Shown: positions 22,974-35,330 of the stretch, piece after piece | Layout of the letters: each line of letters begins with the position of its first letter | How positions within the stretch are numbered: position 1 is the stretch's first letter | From: Solea solea | Taxonomy: Eukaryota > Chordata > Actinopteri > Pleuronectiformes > Soleidae | Assembly (NCBI RefSeq): GCF_958295425.1 | Contig: NC_081136.1 | Coordinates: 21,148,890-21,212,889, forward strand | DNA: 64,000 nucleotides | Direction of reading: 5' to 3' | The notes under the pieces: generated by a model | The model's database searches: none | Told to the model about the DNA's origin: nothing | What the model saw: the letters and a program-made list of their open reading frames with translations, nothing else | Position numbers and translations under genes: made by a program

Positions 22974-24030
22974 GTTACATAATACATTCTTTCCTTTTAC
23001 CTCGGTAAGGGAGAAGTAGTGTCGATATTTCCACTTAAATAACGCTACGCTTCCCTGGCTTGTTGCCATTGTCTCTGTCTTAGGGCGTACAGTGAGACAG
23101 CATGAGCAGGGCACCCGTCCACCCAGCCAATCATCATCGCGTTTGCAACGGTGTCGTCATCAATGATCTCCACCCCTGCTCTCTCCTGGCAGTTGATGTG
23201 TGGCTGTCAGATAGCCCGACACCACTGGGCTTCATTCAACCGAATTGTAACACAAGTAACGCGCCACTTTACATTCTCAGTAACGGTAACGGCGCTGCAA
23301 CAATAGGTGTTGGAGGTGTTGGACTTTCTCTGAGTACGATCCAGCATTACCTTTTCATTTAATTAACCTATAATCAATGTGCTTAATGAGCTACATTACG
23401 GCACAGCTCCTCCACTGAGGTTACAGCTCAGCTGCACATTTACAGCACATGATTAAAACTGTTCACACTCTGTGGCTTTTTGTACCTGTCCTCACAGAAG
23501 TATTGGGTCCATTATCAGGCATAGTGTAGACTTTAATTATTTCATTCATGCATACTTGTTTCCTTATTACTTTGTGTGTCAGCAGGATGAATGCAAAGCA
23601 AATGGTTTTCTATGCATAATGGAGAACAGCTAGGCTTTGGGCCAAGGATTGATTCAATGCCAGTGGGAATCCAGATCTACAGTTTTTTCCATGAGACAAT
23701 TCAATCTTTCTCCGTTACTATCAAAGTGACTAAGACAGGAGCTTGGCTTTAAGGACTGAGTGTGTGTTTGCGCGGGTACTAATGAGAGCACTGAGCTGTA
23801 TTTTGTGCTTGCTGTGTTGTTGGCAAAAACTTCAGGACCTTTACTAAGTCTTTGTCATGTGACCTTGATCCCTCACTGTCACTGGTGAAACAAATCCATT
23901 TAAACCCATGTTTAAATAGGTTTTTTGACCAGTAGGAATGTATTTAGTCAACATTCAGCCCTGAGTAAATTTGGTGCAAAACATACAGGTTTTTATCAGC
24001 TTTGTCTCTCATTGGCATGGGTGGGAACAC
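22974..24030. other. no gene seen
   Basis: The slightly GC-richer part (23.0-23.3 kb) has short open frames on both strands but no recognised domain. Confidence 0.4.
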
Positions 24031-24200
24031 AAGGCGAGGGCAGCCCATGGTCAAGAGAAAAGCAATTAGGCGCATAACTAAAAGCTTGCCAGTTCAAATC
24101 CCACAAAGGGTCAATGGGTGGGGTGCCCCGATCAATGTCCAGGTGCAGATAAGTGCTGCCACTGATTCTGTGTGTGCAAGTAATTCTAAAATGCCAAATT
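24030..24200 (+). mobile_element. tRNA-derived SINE fragment (family S2)
   Basis: GGGCAGCCCATGGTCAAG, TTGCCAGTTCAAATCCCACA (B-box-like) and GGGGTGCCCCGATCAATGTCC-type modules occur in the order seen in a second teleost SINE family. The copy at 37.29 kb is more complete. Confidence 0.6.
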
Positions 24201-24483
24201 CTTCTTTGTCTGCTTAATTCTTGGCAGCGATGCCAGTTCCCATGTCATTTCTGCTTCTCTGATGCAATTTGTTTCATAGAGTTAGCACATCTGTTACACA
24301 TAAATGTTTTTGGTGGACCTTACAGCACTCAGTATTGTATTTTTTCATCTTACTTCATTTAATTTCATTTTATTAGTACCTTAAATTCATTCACAAATTT
24401 TTGAGTTTGAATGATGGAACATTGTAAAAGATGCAAGTTATAGTAACCATAGTTACATGCACACAAAAATTTGTTCAGGAGAA

Positions 24484-24504
24484 TTAAAAAAAAAAAAAAA
24501 AAAT
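24484..24504. repeat. poly(A) tract
   Basis: About 17-18 uninterrupted A residues. Confidence 0.9.
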
Positions 24505-24847
24505 CATATCAGCTTTTTATCCACACAGAACCAGCATTTTGGGAGCAGTGAATTGTTTTTTTGGACGGCTCCCGGGGTGGGAAAATTTCAACATGCCACC
24601 CTTGCACTTTTGTGTAGACAACCAATATGCAAATTTGTGGAAAAAATAATGTCCTAATCCTAGGAAAAAGTTAGTACCCGGTGCGCATGCTTAATGTCTC
24701 CTTCCCTGTTTTGGTATATGGCATATGGTGTATAAAGTTGTTTTGGGGGGTTTAGTGTGGATGAAGAAATGATTTCTGGGCCTTTTCTTATAAGTTTAAT
24801 ATCTGATATGTCTTCTATTTGGTGATAAAAGTTTCATGAACAGCCAA

Positions 24848-24914
24848 GTCAGGATGGCCGAGTGGTCAAAGGTGCTGCATTCAGGAGGCGTGGCATTGTA
24901 GCTCACATCTGACA
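24848..24914 (+). pseudogene. tRNA-Leu-like pseudogene or SINE head
   Basis: It opens GTCAGGATGGCCGAGTGGTC and continues AAAGGTGCTGCATTCAG, very close to tRNA-Leu up to the CAG anticodon. It then jumps to GGAGGCGTGG and closes with CACATCTGACA, which can pair with the 5' end. The anticodon 3' arm, part of the variable arm and the T-loop GTTCGAATCC are lost. It cannot be a working tRNA. An S2-like SINE body (GGGCAGCCCATTG, CACTGCTCTTGCACATGTAG) follows within about 15 bp, so it may be a SINE head. Confidence 0.7.
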
Positions 24915-24924
24915 TGATTACTTT

Positions 24925-25045
24925 TGGGCAGCCCATTGATCTTGTAATTGGTCACTGCTCTTGCACATGTAGAAAGAATGGGTCAAATTCACTATCACTA
25001 ATTGTTGTGTGTGCAAATATAACTATTTCCATTTTGTCTTGAAAA
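24925..25045 (+). mobile_element. S2 SINE body
   Basis: GGGCAGCCCATTGATC, TCACTGCTCTTGCACATG and AATGGGTCAAATTC correspond to the middle and 3' part of the S2 SINE seen at 37.29-37.5 kb. Confidence 0.55.
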
Positions 25046-25359
25046 GATTCTGTGTTTTTGGAAACAAAAACATTGTATAGGGAAAGTGTGGATGTGTGGA
25101 TAAGGCCTGAGGCCTATGGTAGTGGTGTTGTTTTCCTTGTCATCAAGCTTGTTTTATTAGTGGTGCATTCATAACATCACATATTACCCTCGGGTCATTC
25201 ATGGCATTCAAGGCTAAAAAAAATAATAGTTTAAAGTAAAGGTGTAGATCAGCCGGAGTGTTGGGCCCAGAAGGAACTCAGTGTTGGTCTCGTCATTTGC
25301 CATGAGATTTAAAAATGCCAATTAACTGAGTCAGTGGTTGAAAGTCACAAGTTTTAGCA

Positions 25360-25384
25360 TCTCTCTCTCTCTCTCTCTCTCTCT
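25360..25384. repeat. (CT)n microsatellite
   Basis: Twelve CT units. Confidence 0.95.
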
Positions 25385-25995
25385 TCCTCTTATTCACCAT
25401 CTGTCTGTATCAGTGAGTTATTATGGTGCCATTTCAACCAACAAAACCCATTAATAAATTAGCTTTAATCATCCATTTTACTTAATGTGTATGTGATATG
25501 CATCTTCATATATGCCTTTCCCCCATCTCTTAAATCTATAATTGAGTTTGGTCTGACTTTTAAATGATGCACTTGTTTCTGTAGATGTTTAGTAATGTAT
25601 GCGTGTGGCACTCTATCCCTGTTGGAGGAGTCCTGTAGGCTGATAGTGACATAAACAGAATATCAATAAAGGGGAAGATATTTAACAGTAAATGTTTGCT
25701 GTTGTTGAGGTTTAGTTATCTTTTCTGTCAAATACTTGCCAGTACAATTTTAACACTCCAAAAGCCTCACCCCAGTGCTAAAGGTAGGGGTCTTTCTTAA
25801 ATTGGCCACACTGAGACTGTCCACACCAGAGTTACTTTCACTGTAAATTGAATATCCAGCATATTTAAAAATAAAAAACACACACAAAACAACAAAGATA
25901 CAGGTCATACAGTGGATGGAGGGAGAAGGGTGTGATTGTGGTGGAGAATAGGTGGAGGAGCAAAACAGGTTATACAACCGTGGATCAGTGAGAAA
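25385..25995. other. no gene seen
   Basis: No exon or repeat recognised. Confidence 0.35.
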
Positions 25996-25999
25996 AAAG

Positions 26000-26165
26000 G
26001 TAGCAGTTTGTTTTCCAACCAAACGTTTGGACGTTTGATCGCGGGTCCTTTAGACTGCATGCAGACTGTGTCCCTTGCTGAGGGACAATTTGTAAATCCA
26101 AATTGCCCCTGGAAAGAATGAATATTATGTGTAGTAAATAGTGCTGCATTTACTGTTGATGTGCT
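26000..26165 (+). mobile_element. degraded S1-type SINE
   Basis: GTTTGATCGCGGGTCC resembles a B box. GACTGCATGCAGACTGTGTCCC, a CTTGCTGAGGGACA segment and AAATTGCCCCTGG follow in the S1 order. It abuts the inverted-repeat element that starts at 26171. Confidence 0.45.
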
Positions 26166-26170
26166 GCTTG

Positions 26171-27121
26171 AAAGGAATACTTAACCGATTTGCATTTAGC
26201 TTTGTATTGCTAGAATAGGGTTAGTATTTTTGAAAAATTGTGCTTACCAACCTCAGTTTCCCGATTTGAGAAATATCTTCATTGTTTTCTTTGTTACGTA
26301 CCCACCAGTGACACTTTGTCCTGTTAGTGTAACTGTTAGCAAAGATGACGGATACTATTTACTTTCTGGGAATGAGGTCCCGTCCCCTTACGAGTGGGTC
26401 TAAAAAGTGCAGAATTAGCATTGCAGTTTCAAGCCTCGGACCAAGTGTCACTGGTGGGCACCTAACAAAAAAGGAATGAAGATATTTCTCGACTCAGGGG
26501 AAACTGAGGTTGGGAAGCACAATTGTTTCAAAAATACTACCCCCTATTCTACACTCGTAGAAATATTTCACCCTAACCTTTAAGATTTATGTAATATGAT
26601 TATATGACAAAAATTCTATTTAATATTTTTAATTTTTTGAACATAAACCTACCCAATAAACTTTACATGATGCATATGCATCAGTGTAATAAACCTATTC
26701 ATTTCAAATGCATATTCACCAGGTGTATGTATTCATTTTTAATATAATTTATTGATTTTAAATGCATATTAATCAGATTATGTATTCAGAATACATTAAG
26801 TATGTATGTATATATATATTATGTTGAATTACATAATAGTTAGGTTACCTATTCAATATGAATACTGTGTATTTGTTTGAAATATATAATAATTAAGCTT
26901 AAATTCAATCAAAATGCATAAAATCTATATATTTTATGATTAATATTCAATGTTTTTTTTCTATTTCCCATTCAACAATCCAATGAAGCATACAATAAGA
27001 CAACCTTGTTGATTCAACAAATGTATACAGTATATAACTTCACCCAGACACAGGCACAGCTAGATGGAACATGAAAAATGTTTTGCTAAAGCTAAATGCA
27101 AATCGATGAAGGATTCCTTTA
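26171..27121. mobile_element. long inverted-repeat TTAA-type element with an AT-rich insert
   Basis: The outer ends are AAAGGAATACTTAACCGATT and, reverse-complemented, AAAGGAATCCTTCATCGATT. Inside them, about 105 bp at 26210-26315 is the near-perfect reverse complement of 26444-26552 (GTAGTATTTTTGAAA, CCAACCTCAGTTTCCC, GAGAAATATCTTCATT and CCACCAGTGACACTT appear in both arms). The right arm is separated from its outer end by about 530 bp of very AT-rich sequence, so something was inserted or the element is composite. One terminus of the family also occurs at 1078-1217. Confidence 0.75.
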
Positions 27122-27721
27122 ATAGCAAAATTGTATTGTGAGGCACTATGAGTGTACATCAAGACTAGAAAATTGCTATTTTTTTAGACTTATATTGTAG
27201 ATTCCTGGCCTCATACATGCTTAAAATAGACCAGACCCTAAAAAGCAATTTGGAGCTGGCATATTGATGTGGATTTTTCTGTGAGCAAAATGATGAAATT
27301 ACTCTGGATGGGCACTATTTGATTATTTGCTTGATGGTAAAAATTTGATCAGTTACAGTGACTATTCGTGATATATTAAAAAGAAAAAAAAAGAAAGATT
27401 GCATTCATAAAAACTCCAATGACCTAATGACCTAATTTGTGATGCATCATTACTAGAAGGTGGCAGCTGGCATTTAGTAAGTGGACTCAATGTGTGTTGG
27501 CAGAAGTGATCACATTTTTGAGGTTTCTTGAATGCATCCTGAAGCTGCTCCTTTAAGATCAACACACAGTGGATCCCACTGAAGTGATGAAATTTACGAA
27601 GGTCTTTTAATGCATCTCGTATGCTGCTCCTGTTAGCTCAACATGTAGTGAACCCTGCATTACTTTCACTACCTCATGTGCTGGAGTTAAGAATATTCTA
27701 ATATTCGACTAATAAGTTATT

Positions 27722-27950
27722 CATTCATTGTCTACCACTTTATCCTCCACAAAGGTTGGGTCACACCCTGGAGAGGTCTTTAGTCCATCACATGCCAACA
27801 CACAGACAAACAACCACCTGCGGTCAATTTAGTGTCCAATTAACACTAAATTGTCCAATGTGCATGTTTTTGTACTGTGGAAACCAGAGAACGCAGCGAA
27901 AATCCACATGCACATGGGCAGAACACGCTGAAAGGCTTGCGGGTCTTTTT
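27722..27950 (-). mobile_element. V-SINE (HE1-like) copy
   Basis: On plus it runs TTCATTGTCTACCACTTTAT, TGGGTCACACCCTGGAGAGG, a CAATTTAGTGTCCAATTAAC block, TGTACTGTGGAAACCAGAGA and a GGGCAGAACACGC segment. Reverse-complemented, this is the V-SINE order from its conserved core to its TGAATGA tail. Confidence 0.7.
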
Positions 27951-29394
27951 TGCTGCATACCAATGAATATTAGAATAACATTTTTGCAAGAAGGCCCGTC
28001 CCTAGACATTACATGGCCACTGAAAGCATGTGTGGACTGGGCATAAACTGCATTTATCAGTTGATCGGAGCAGATCGGTCATTCATTCTCTCTAAAAGAG
28101 AAGCAGCACACATTACAACCTTTGTTTGTAATACAGATTAGATTATATAGAGTCTTGATCTGCTGTGAAATTACGATTGGACTGTTTTCATAATATGTTT
28201 ACAACAGAGCCAGCACAATGAAAACATCCATGCCAAATAAGACCTGGCAGATTAAGTGTTTCAACAAATCAATCATCTTTCCTTTATTTCCAACATCTCC
28301 TTAGCCATCTCTCTCTCCAGGGAGGAGAAGACAGTGGCTGGAACATCACAGATTTCAGATGAAATTGAAGTTTTTTTGCTCCTAATTTTAGTTTTAGTCT
28401 CTTGGGAGCTTTTCCGCAGGGGAAAACCAATTAGGTCTGGATTTGCTTTTTATTTTGCCCAGAAAAAAACAGTCCAAATGAAAGATATTGAACATCAGCT
28501 CAAACTGTGTTTCATATTGCAGTGATTCATTGCTTGTGCAGGAGAAGTGTGGTGTTTGTGTGTGCTTGCTTTTAAAAGCTTTGGATGCGTTACAGCTACA
28601 GATTGGAAGTAATCGCTCTAAAAACACAGATGGTGACAGAAAGTGAACTGAATGCACAATGCGTGTGCGTGTGTGTGTGGTGCATTCTGACTGCAGGGAA
28701 GTAGCACATTAAGTTAGCCAATTAAATTAGCCAAGTGAAGAAATAAAACACCACTAGTGGCTATGGTTACTGTAAAATGTAGATGTAGTCCTCAGGGCGC
28801 AACTGAATAGAGTAAAAGCTGAAGAATTTTAAGAATTCCTCTCCTGGGAAGCATGAGTAGGTCATTCTGCTCAGCAGATGTAGTAGCATATGGAAACGTT
28901 AGGACAATCAATATCTTTCACTAATTTAACTGCAGTCACACTAGTTGTTTTAAGGAACTTTTGACTGATCAAACTTGCTGGGATCCGAGTTTTTGAAGTT
29001 AAATTCACCAGAAATGTATAAGCTCCAAATGAATGCTGTTGATCTTTATGGTAAATTAAAGAAATCCTATGATCTATTATATAATAACTTCTCTGTCTGA
29101 CAGCTAGAACTCAGGACACTCAAGCATATTTACATCTCAGTTTCTACTACTGTTTTACTTCAGACTTTATACCATCATATGTTTACATAGGTGTAATAAT
29201 TGTAAATATTTGATATTGTATTATATTATTTGATTATACCTACCTTTTAATGCACAGTATGTTCTAAGCCTTCCATCCATAGGGACAGCTCAGGTTTTCT
29301 GAAGTGTTGTATGAATTACTGACACATATGTGTCACTGCTGTCTCCCTGTGCTGCAGAACCAGCATAAGATAAACGTGCACATAGAACACATGA
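27951..29394. other. no gene seen
   Basis: No exon-like frame with splice sites. A short (GT)n lies near 28660-28680. Confidence 0.4.
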
Positions 29395-29545
29395 CTGCAA
29401 TTGGGAGTGTTTTCTCTCCACTAATGCCTAGTGCTTGCTCATTGTGTGAATTGTTGGGTTTCTCTGCTCTCGATAATAATTGTCTATGTACAGTGCCTTG
29501 AGATAAGGTATGTTGTGATTCGGTGCTATACAAATAAAAAAAAAA
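29395..29545 (-). mobile_element. TCAAT-family repeat, truncated copy
   Basis: Reverse-complemented it reads TTTGTATAGCACCGAATCAC, then TCTCAAGGCACTGTACATAG, a GAGAAACCCAACAATTCACA block and GAGCAAGCACTAGGCATTAG. These are the opening modules of the repeat at 2681-3725. The body beyond about 150 bp is missing. Confidence 0.75.
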
Positions 29546-31975
29546 GTGGCAAACATATTTTTAAGATTGATCCGAACACAAGTGCTCAACACTAGGTTCA
29601 GGTCAGGATACATATTAATACATCTTGAATGTGTCTTTAGATCAATCACTCAGACCACTTTCAGAGATGGTCTCTCTGGGACTCATGTGGTAACATTTTC
29701 TTGACATGTGTGAATTCATATCCATCCACAGAAAACATTAAAAGCCACCTCCCCCGCTGATATCCTGGGCCCTAAATGTGCTTAATTTGAAGCAAATGAC
29801 ACAAAATTAACACTGATGAACACACGTTTCAGTTGCTTTTTTAAATGGAGCAAATCTCATTTCATGTTACAGCAGTGTGAGTAGTGCTTTGAATCACTCA
29901 GCCAATCCTAACTTTTCTCTATCTCAGTCTCTCTACCTGTCACTAACATCTCTAACAGACTGTGGTGGGGATGTATTGGTGTGTTTGTGGTTACTGTGTT
30001 CTGTCTTGAATATCGTCACCCTGTTAAAATAATGGCCTTACTCATGTTTTCAAGTTTTTCAGGAAACACAAAAAACAAATCCGCTTCACTCACACACTTG
30101 ACATAGGCCATTATCTTAAAGGGGTAAAATCACATGATCTGATCAACTGAGGATGTAGGCGATTTTACCATAGGTGGCTGGCATCATGAGGAGATGATTT
30201 AGGCAAAAAAAACAATTTTGACAAAAAATGATACCACTAGGTGGCACTGTTGTAAAGGAGATGGGACATAGTATACAATGGAAGAGCGTAGAAGACGGTA
30301 AGAGAATATGGCGACCAGCTGAACGTCTTATTATGCTACACTACTGCTCAACTTCAATGTGTATTATTCATGTTTAAGTAAACAGCATTATTCAAGATTC
30401 CCACATCATTTGTTCATCAATCTACCCTACGCAGGTGAAAATTAAGTTACGGTAATTAGACAAATGAATGAGACAATTACGATTTTTTTTTGTTATGCTC
30501 CATTTTCACCGAAAGTTGGGAGTGATGTCACCCCAGACAACTGGAATACACCCAAGGTTTAGTTACAAGATTGGTGAAGACCCAGTTCAGTTTACTCCCA
30601 CAGAAGAAGAATATTTGTTACAGTCTGAGAATGATGTATTTGAAATAGCTTGAAATGGCTAACACAACTGTGTTGTTAACAGCTTCATTTTAGTTTAAAG
30701 GATCTAAAATGACTGTATCGGACTGATATTGGTATCGGTAGATACTGTACTCAACTTTGTGAGATCGGTATCAGAATTGGACACAAAAAAGTGATATTGT
30801 GCCATCCCCATGATGAACACAGATTGAGCTTATGTGGGTCTGAAATACTGAAGTTTGACAAAAGAGCTAGCAGGAGAAGTTGAGGATTCCCACATAAGCA
30901 TTCAGCTCCCTTGACAAATTCAAAAAAATATTCAGTCTTCAGAAACCAGCTTATGGTCCTTAGACGATTTCAGAGTTTCCAGGGGCCCCATTTTCAGGCA
31001 CGTTGCCTTCTTTGCCTGCCCTGCACACATTGATTATCCATCAGTGAGAGTGTCTTAGTGGTGTGGTCTCTAGTGTGCCAGGCGTCTGTGGGACCTGCAG
31101 CCTCAGACTTCCAGATGAGTTATTCTGGGATTCTCCCCTAAACCCGGATTTAAGTCTGAATGTAGCCTTCCTTTCCTTGCTGTTTCACCCAGGCCCCATT
31201 CCTCCTCTTCTTCTGAGCTTAATCTACCACTAACAGAGATTCAGCTGCTCCTTATGTCCAGTTTAAATTGAGTTATCACTTCAAGGATCATTTCATGTCC
31301 ACTCCTCCCTCCTGTGCTTATGTCTGACTCACTCCTCTCTGTAAATAAACCAAGGACTCTGTAATATTAACCTCTATTTTTAACATCTGTGATCAGCCCT
31401 CTGTGGTTTTGATTCCTGCTCTCCTTACTGTGTGGTTTGGTGATTTTCAGGAATGAGCTTTTCTGAGATTGCAGTTTGTGTTCAGCTGCAGATGAGAAGC
31501 TGAGGGAAATATAAAAGCACTAGCAGCTGTATTTCTACAGCTCCCCCAGGCTTTCCTTTAGGAATATGGCTTTAGCTATTTTAAAGCAGCTGAAGAATCA
31601 TGGTGACATTCTGGTGAAGGTCGAAACGGAATCAGCAGTGTTTCACACAGTTGCCGTATGAAGAAAGTGAATTTCAGGATCATTCAGGAAATGATTTTAT
31701 ACATAAGACAAGATATTGTCATAGATGTTGGATATTGTCATATCATGATAAGGTGACTTTCCCTGGTTTTAAAAGCTGTTGCATTGATAATCATCATATT
31801 TAGTATATTTAGTATATACTTAATAATGCTTTAATTTTGAGAATAATTATTTGTGCTATAGCAGAATGTGTTCTCTAACAACAGTGAATATCCTTCAATT
31901 AACATTAAAAAGCCAAATAAATAAACCGGGTATTATCTGAAATGAAAGGTAATACATTTAATTAAAGTATGCTAA
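29546..31975. other. no gene seen
   Basis: Single-copy-looking DNA. Open frames are short and without motifs. Confidence 0.4.
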
Positions 31976-31978
31976 GGT

Positions 31979-32268
31979 ATGGTAAATGGTCTGTATTTAT
32001 TTAGTGCTTTTCTAGGCTTGATAACCACTCAAAGCTGGTTTACACTACAGTTTTGCCATTCACCCATTCACTCACACTTTCATACAGCACATCTATGTGC
32101 AGTGCATTTTCTATCACTCATCTGTCATACCCAGTCACGCACTCGCACAGCCGTCAGGAGCAACATGGGGTTAAGTGTATTGCCCATGGACACATCGGCA
32201 TGTAAAATCGGTCCCATAACCTTCGAGTTGAAAGACAACTCGCTCTACCACTGAGCTACTGTCGCCCC
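31979..32268 (-). mobile_element. tRNA-derived SINE, near full length (family S1)
   Basis: Reverse-complemented it begins GGGGCGACAGTAGCTCAGTG, with AGAGCGAGTTGTCTTTCAAC, a GAAGGTTATGGG B-box remnant, ATGTGTCCATGGGCAATACA and CTTAACCCCATGTTGCTCCT. It ends with the tail TAAATACAGACCATTTACC. It is the best-preserved S1 copy here. The short plus-strand frame across it is antisense to the SINE and not a protein. Confidence 0.88.
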
Positions 32269-34452
32269 AGATCATGTAGTACAGATCATACAGTTCCTAA
32301 TGTGCCAACTCTGTTTGTCAGCCATATTACTTAATAGCATTGTTAATATGCTTCCTAAAAAGAAACATGTTGAAGACATCTTTGACTTCTTTTGACTTCT
32401 AGTATCTGTCTTTTTCATGTATATGTGTCTGATTATCTGTGTAATCTGATTGCATAATCCCACTGCTTAACCGTGGTTGGTTGTACTTTTGAGTTTTGCC
32501 CTGCAGGGAAGATTTAATTTCAACATAGCCAGTCCCCTCAGGTCCTCATCAGCGCTGCCTCGTAATCTCTCCTTCCTTGAAGGAATCTCATGGCTTAAAA
32601 CCGTCATGAATTACTCAAAAGTGTTTCTCCAACTTTAGATGTTTTATGCATAAGACCTTGGAGTGCAGGCAGCAAGGAGCAGGAATGACTAAAACCATTT
32701 TAGTCTCTTGTGTGAATTAAGTGTCTGCATTGCTGCCTTCACTTGACAGTGACTGATTCTTCTCCCAGCAATCTCTATGTTCTCACCTGTCTGTGGATAC
32801 CTGCCTGTCTGTCTGGTAAACCTCAGGGAACAGATATGCCTCATTTACACTCTTGTGTGTGTTTGAGATTCAAGTTTTCAAAAGGCATTTCAAACTACAT
32901 ATAAAGCTGGTTTCGAATGCAATTCTGATTGGATTTTTACTGATCCACTTCAATCTAAACATCTCGGTTGCTCAGACAGGATTTAAAATTGTCTTCCCCT
33001 GGGATTCCACTGAATGTGTATCGGTTGTGTAGCATCTCCATCGCAGCATCGGATAGACATCCACTTTAATCAGTGTGACAGCTTCCACCAACTCCACTTG
33101 TGTTGCATACCGGCTCCGTCATTGTTCCATTTTACCGTATGACGAACACAACACTTTAATTCAGCAGAATTTAGCGCAAGTGGGTCATGAAACGGCAATT
33201 CAACATTAATTGTCTGGTTGTTGTTTTTTTCAGAATAAAAGCCCCCATGTTGACACCATATTGTATTTACGCGCATGCAGTGGAATCCCAACATATGACA
33301 CAAAACACTGACTTGAAACTATAAAAGTTGTTTTTGTGATACAAAATGTGTCTCTGGAATCAGTCAAAGCCTCTCGTGACAAATCATTTGTTCTATTAAC
33401 TCAATACTTTCCATATGGTTTTCCACTAAACACTGGGTCCTGTCTATGTTTGTTTGTTTTTAACTGATCATAATTGGTTTTCATAGTTTTTTTGACAATA
33501 CACGGAAGTGATTTTAGAACTTTTTTGATCTGATTTAAAGACAAATCTAAAAAATGCACAGGTAGAGGATTCTATATTTTGCATTCTCTATAGAGATTGC
33601 TAAATTGGATTGATACGGAAATGAGGGGCTCTGAGGGGATTGGAGCTATGCATAAAATGTGTATGAAATTGATGGCTGTAAATATGTGTATAAGTATAAT
33701 ATGGATAGGTCCTCTTCTTTCTATACTGAATTAATAATGTACCCCTGTAAATATGGGTTATTTATAAGGGTAATTTATGATCTAAATAATATTTATTGAC
33801 TAGTTGCTGCCTGGAGAAGACACTTAATCCCACGTTGCTCCTGATGGCTGTGATTCAGTCTGATTTCCTTTACAAGACAAGGTCTGTAGACTGACATGAA
33901 AAACTCACACAAACTTAAACCATGTATGTATTTCCACCATCTGTGTGATTCATGCTCTGCCAACAGTTTCCATTCTGACACGCTCATCTTTGCAATGAAC
34001 CACGTGTGTTGTTGTGGGTCATAAAAGAGCCACAAAGAGTTAAGTGAACATCTGAGGTCTCAGTTCCTCTCTTAAAGCTACTGGGCAAGAATTTCTTTCC
34101 TTTTTAGTGATGGGGAATGTTGAGTCAGGCAGTGAGAGGGCAGCTCTGACTCAGCCTTCCTGAGACTGTGGGAAAAGGCAGATGTGAGTGAGGAGGTGAC
34201 ATCATACACAGGAGGACATAGAGCTTTCCACACAGTTTATTCACTCTGGAAACACGAGTCTGTGAGGTTTCGGTCTCCACCGTAACATTCTGAAGGAGAG
34301 GATTGTGTGGTTTGTGGTGCTTGCAGATAAATCCACTTGTAACCGGCCTCATGTCTTTTCACGACCTGCTGTGAAGCTTTTATGGGAACTATATCTGTGA
34401 TAGTGTAATAAAAGTCATTACGAAAACTGCCTAGTGAGTTCTGAGGATGATT
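32269..34452. other. no gene seen
   Basis: No supported exon, RNA gene or repeat family. Confidence 0.4.
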
Positions 34453-34560
34453 TAGAGTTCTCAAACTGTGATACGTGTACCACCAGTGGTACACACGCTT
34501 CCTCTGGTACTTGGAGGAAAATCAGAAATACTGTTCTACTGTGTATACCATGGTATATAT
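34453..34560 (+). mobile_element. hAT-N element, 5' part (family H1)
   Basis: GAGTTCTCAAACTGTGATAC, ACCACCAGTGGTACACACGC and AGGAAAATCAGAAATACTGT match the fuller copy at 52.21-52.54 kb. The distal part is not clear here. Confidence 0.7.
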
Positions 34561-34844
34561 GTGAGAGGAGTGGAGCTGGAGTTTTGACCAGAGTGAAAAT
34601 GAAACAAATAATAAAAAAAATAATATAATGCAGCAACAACCTTCATTAATTGGGTCTTTTTGTTATTACGCTCCACAGCTGCCATCATATTGTCAAACTG
34701 TTGTATGGTAAATGACACCTGCTGCCTGTCTCTGTGCAGAGCTGTCATTTAAAGCTGGTGTTGGGTAATGAAACAAAGTGCAGACAAAGCTCAGCATTGA
34801 AGGAACAAACAGTTTCTTTTCCTGAGTGTGTGTTTGTGTGAGAC

Positions 34845-34970
34845 AGAGAGAGAGAGAGAGAGCCTGAGGATGACGCTGGAATTGCTTCTGTATTATCTTC
34901 ATGTTAGTAATATCATTAAAAGGAATTAGACCAAGCCCTCAAGACACTAATTCACACACACACACACACA
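34845..34970. repeat. (GA)n and (CA)n microsatellites
   Basis: (GA)n lies at about 34845-34862 and (CA)n at about 34953-34970. Confidence 0.85.
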
Positions 34971-35009
34971 TCATTGACATAATGCATTCCCTAGCCCCTT
35001 ACCCTAACC

Positions 35010-35330
35010 CAGGGCTGTCATACTCATTTTAGTTCAGGGGCCACATATGGCGCAATTTTATCCCAAGTGGGCCGGACCAGTAAAATAATAGCATGATAAC
35101 CTTTACAAGGACTCCAAATTTCCCTTTGTTTTACATTTAATAAAGTGTCAATTTTACAAAAAACATATTATAAACAACCTGACATTTACGTGAGAAAAAT
35201 AATTGCAATTTCAAAAATATGATCCCTTAAGTTTATTATTGTTTACTATATTAATATTGTTTGCTAAGCCTAAATTTACTATGTACACATGTACACAAAT
35301 TTATCCTGCGGGCCGGATTTGAAAAACCCA
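35010..35330 (+). mobile_element. hAT-type non-autonomous element, 3' truncated
   Basis: It begins CAGGGCTGTCATACTCATTT, then AGTTCAGGGGCCACATATGG and GTGGGCCGGACCAGTAAAAT. These are hallmarks of a very common fish hAT family. It ends near GCGGGCCGGATTTG without the expected closing GACACCCCTG. Confidence 0.75.

Larger units (their letters stand above)
24440..25106. mobile_element. composite of a 'TTATCCACAC' element and SINE pieces
   Basis: The left part has TTTATCCACACAGAACCAGC and CCCTTGCACTTTTGTGTAGA, modules shared (opposite strand) with 53.84-54.02 kb. The right edge is GTGGATGTGTGGATAAGGCC, reverse-similar to 10.75 kb. A tRNA-Leu-like sequence and an S2 SINE body sit inside. I read this as one DNA element that received SINE insertions, but its borders are approximate. 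Confidence 0.45.

Noticed and set aside
24848..24914. functional tRNA-Leu gene
   Set aside because: The anticodon 3' arm and T-loop are missing, so a cloverleaf cannot form.
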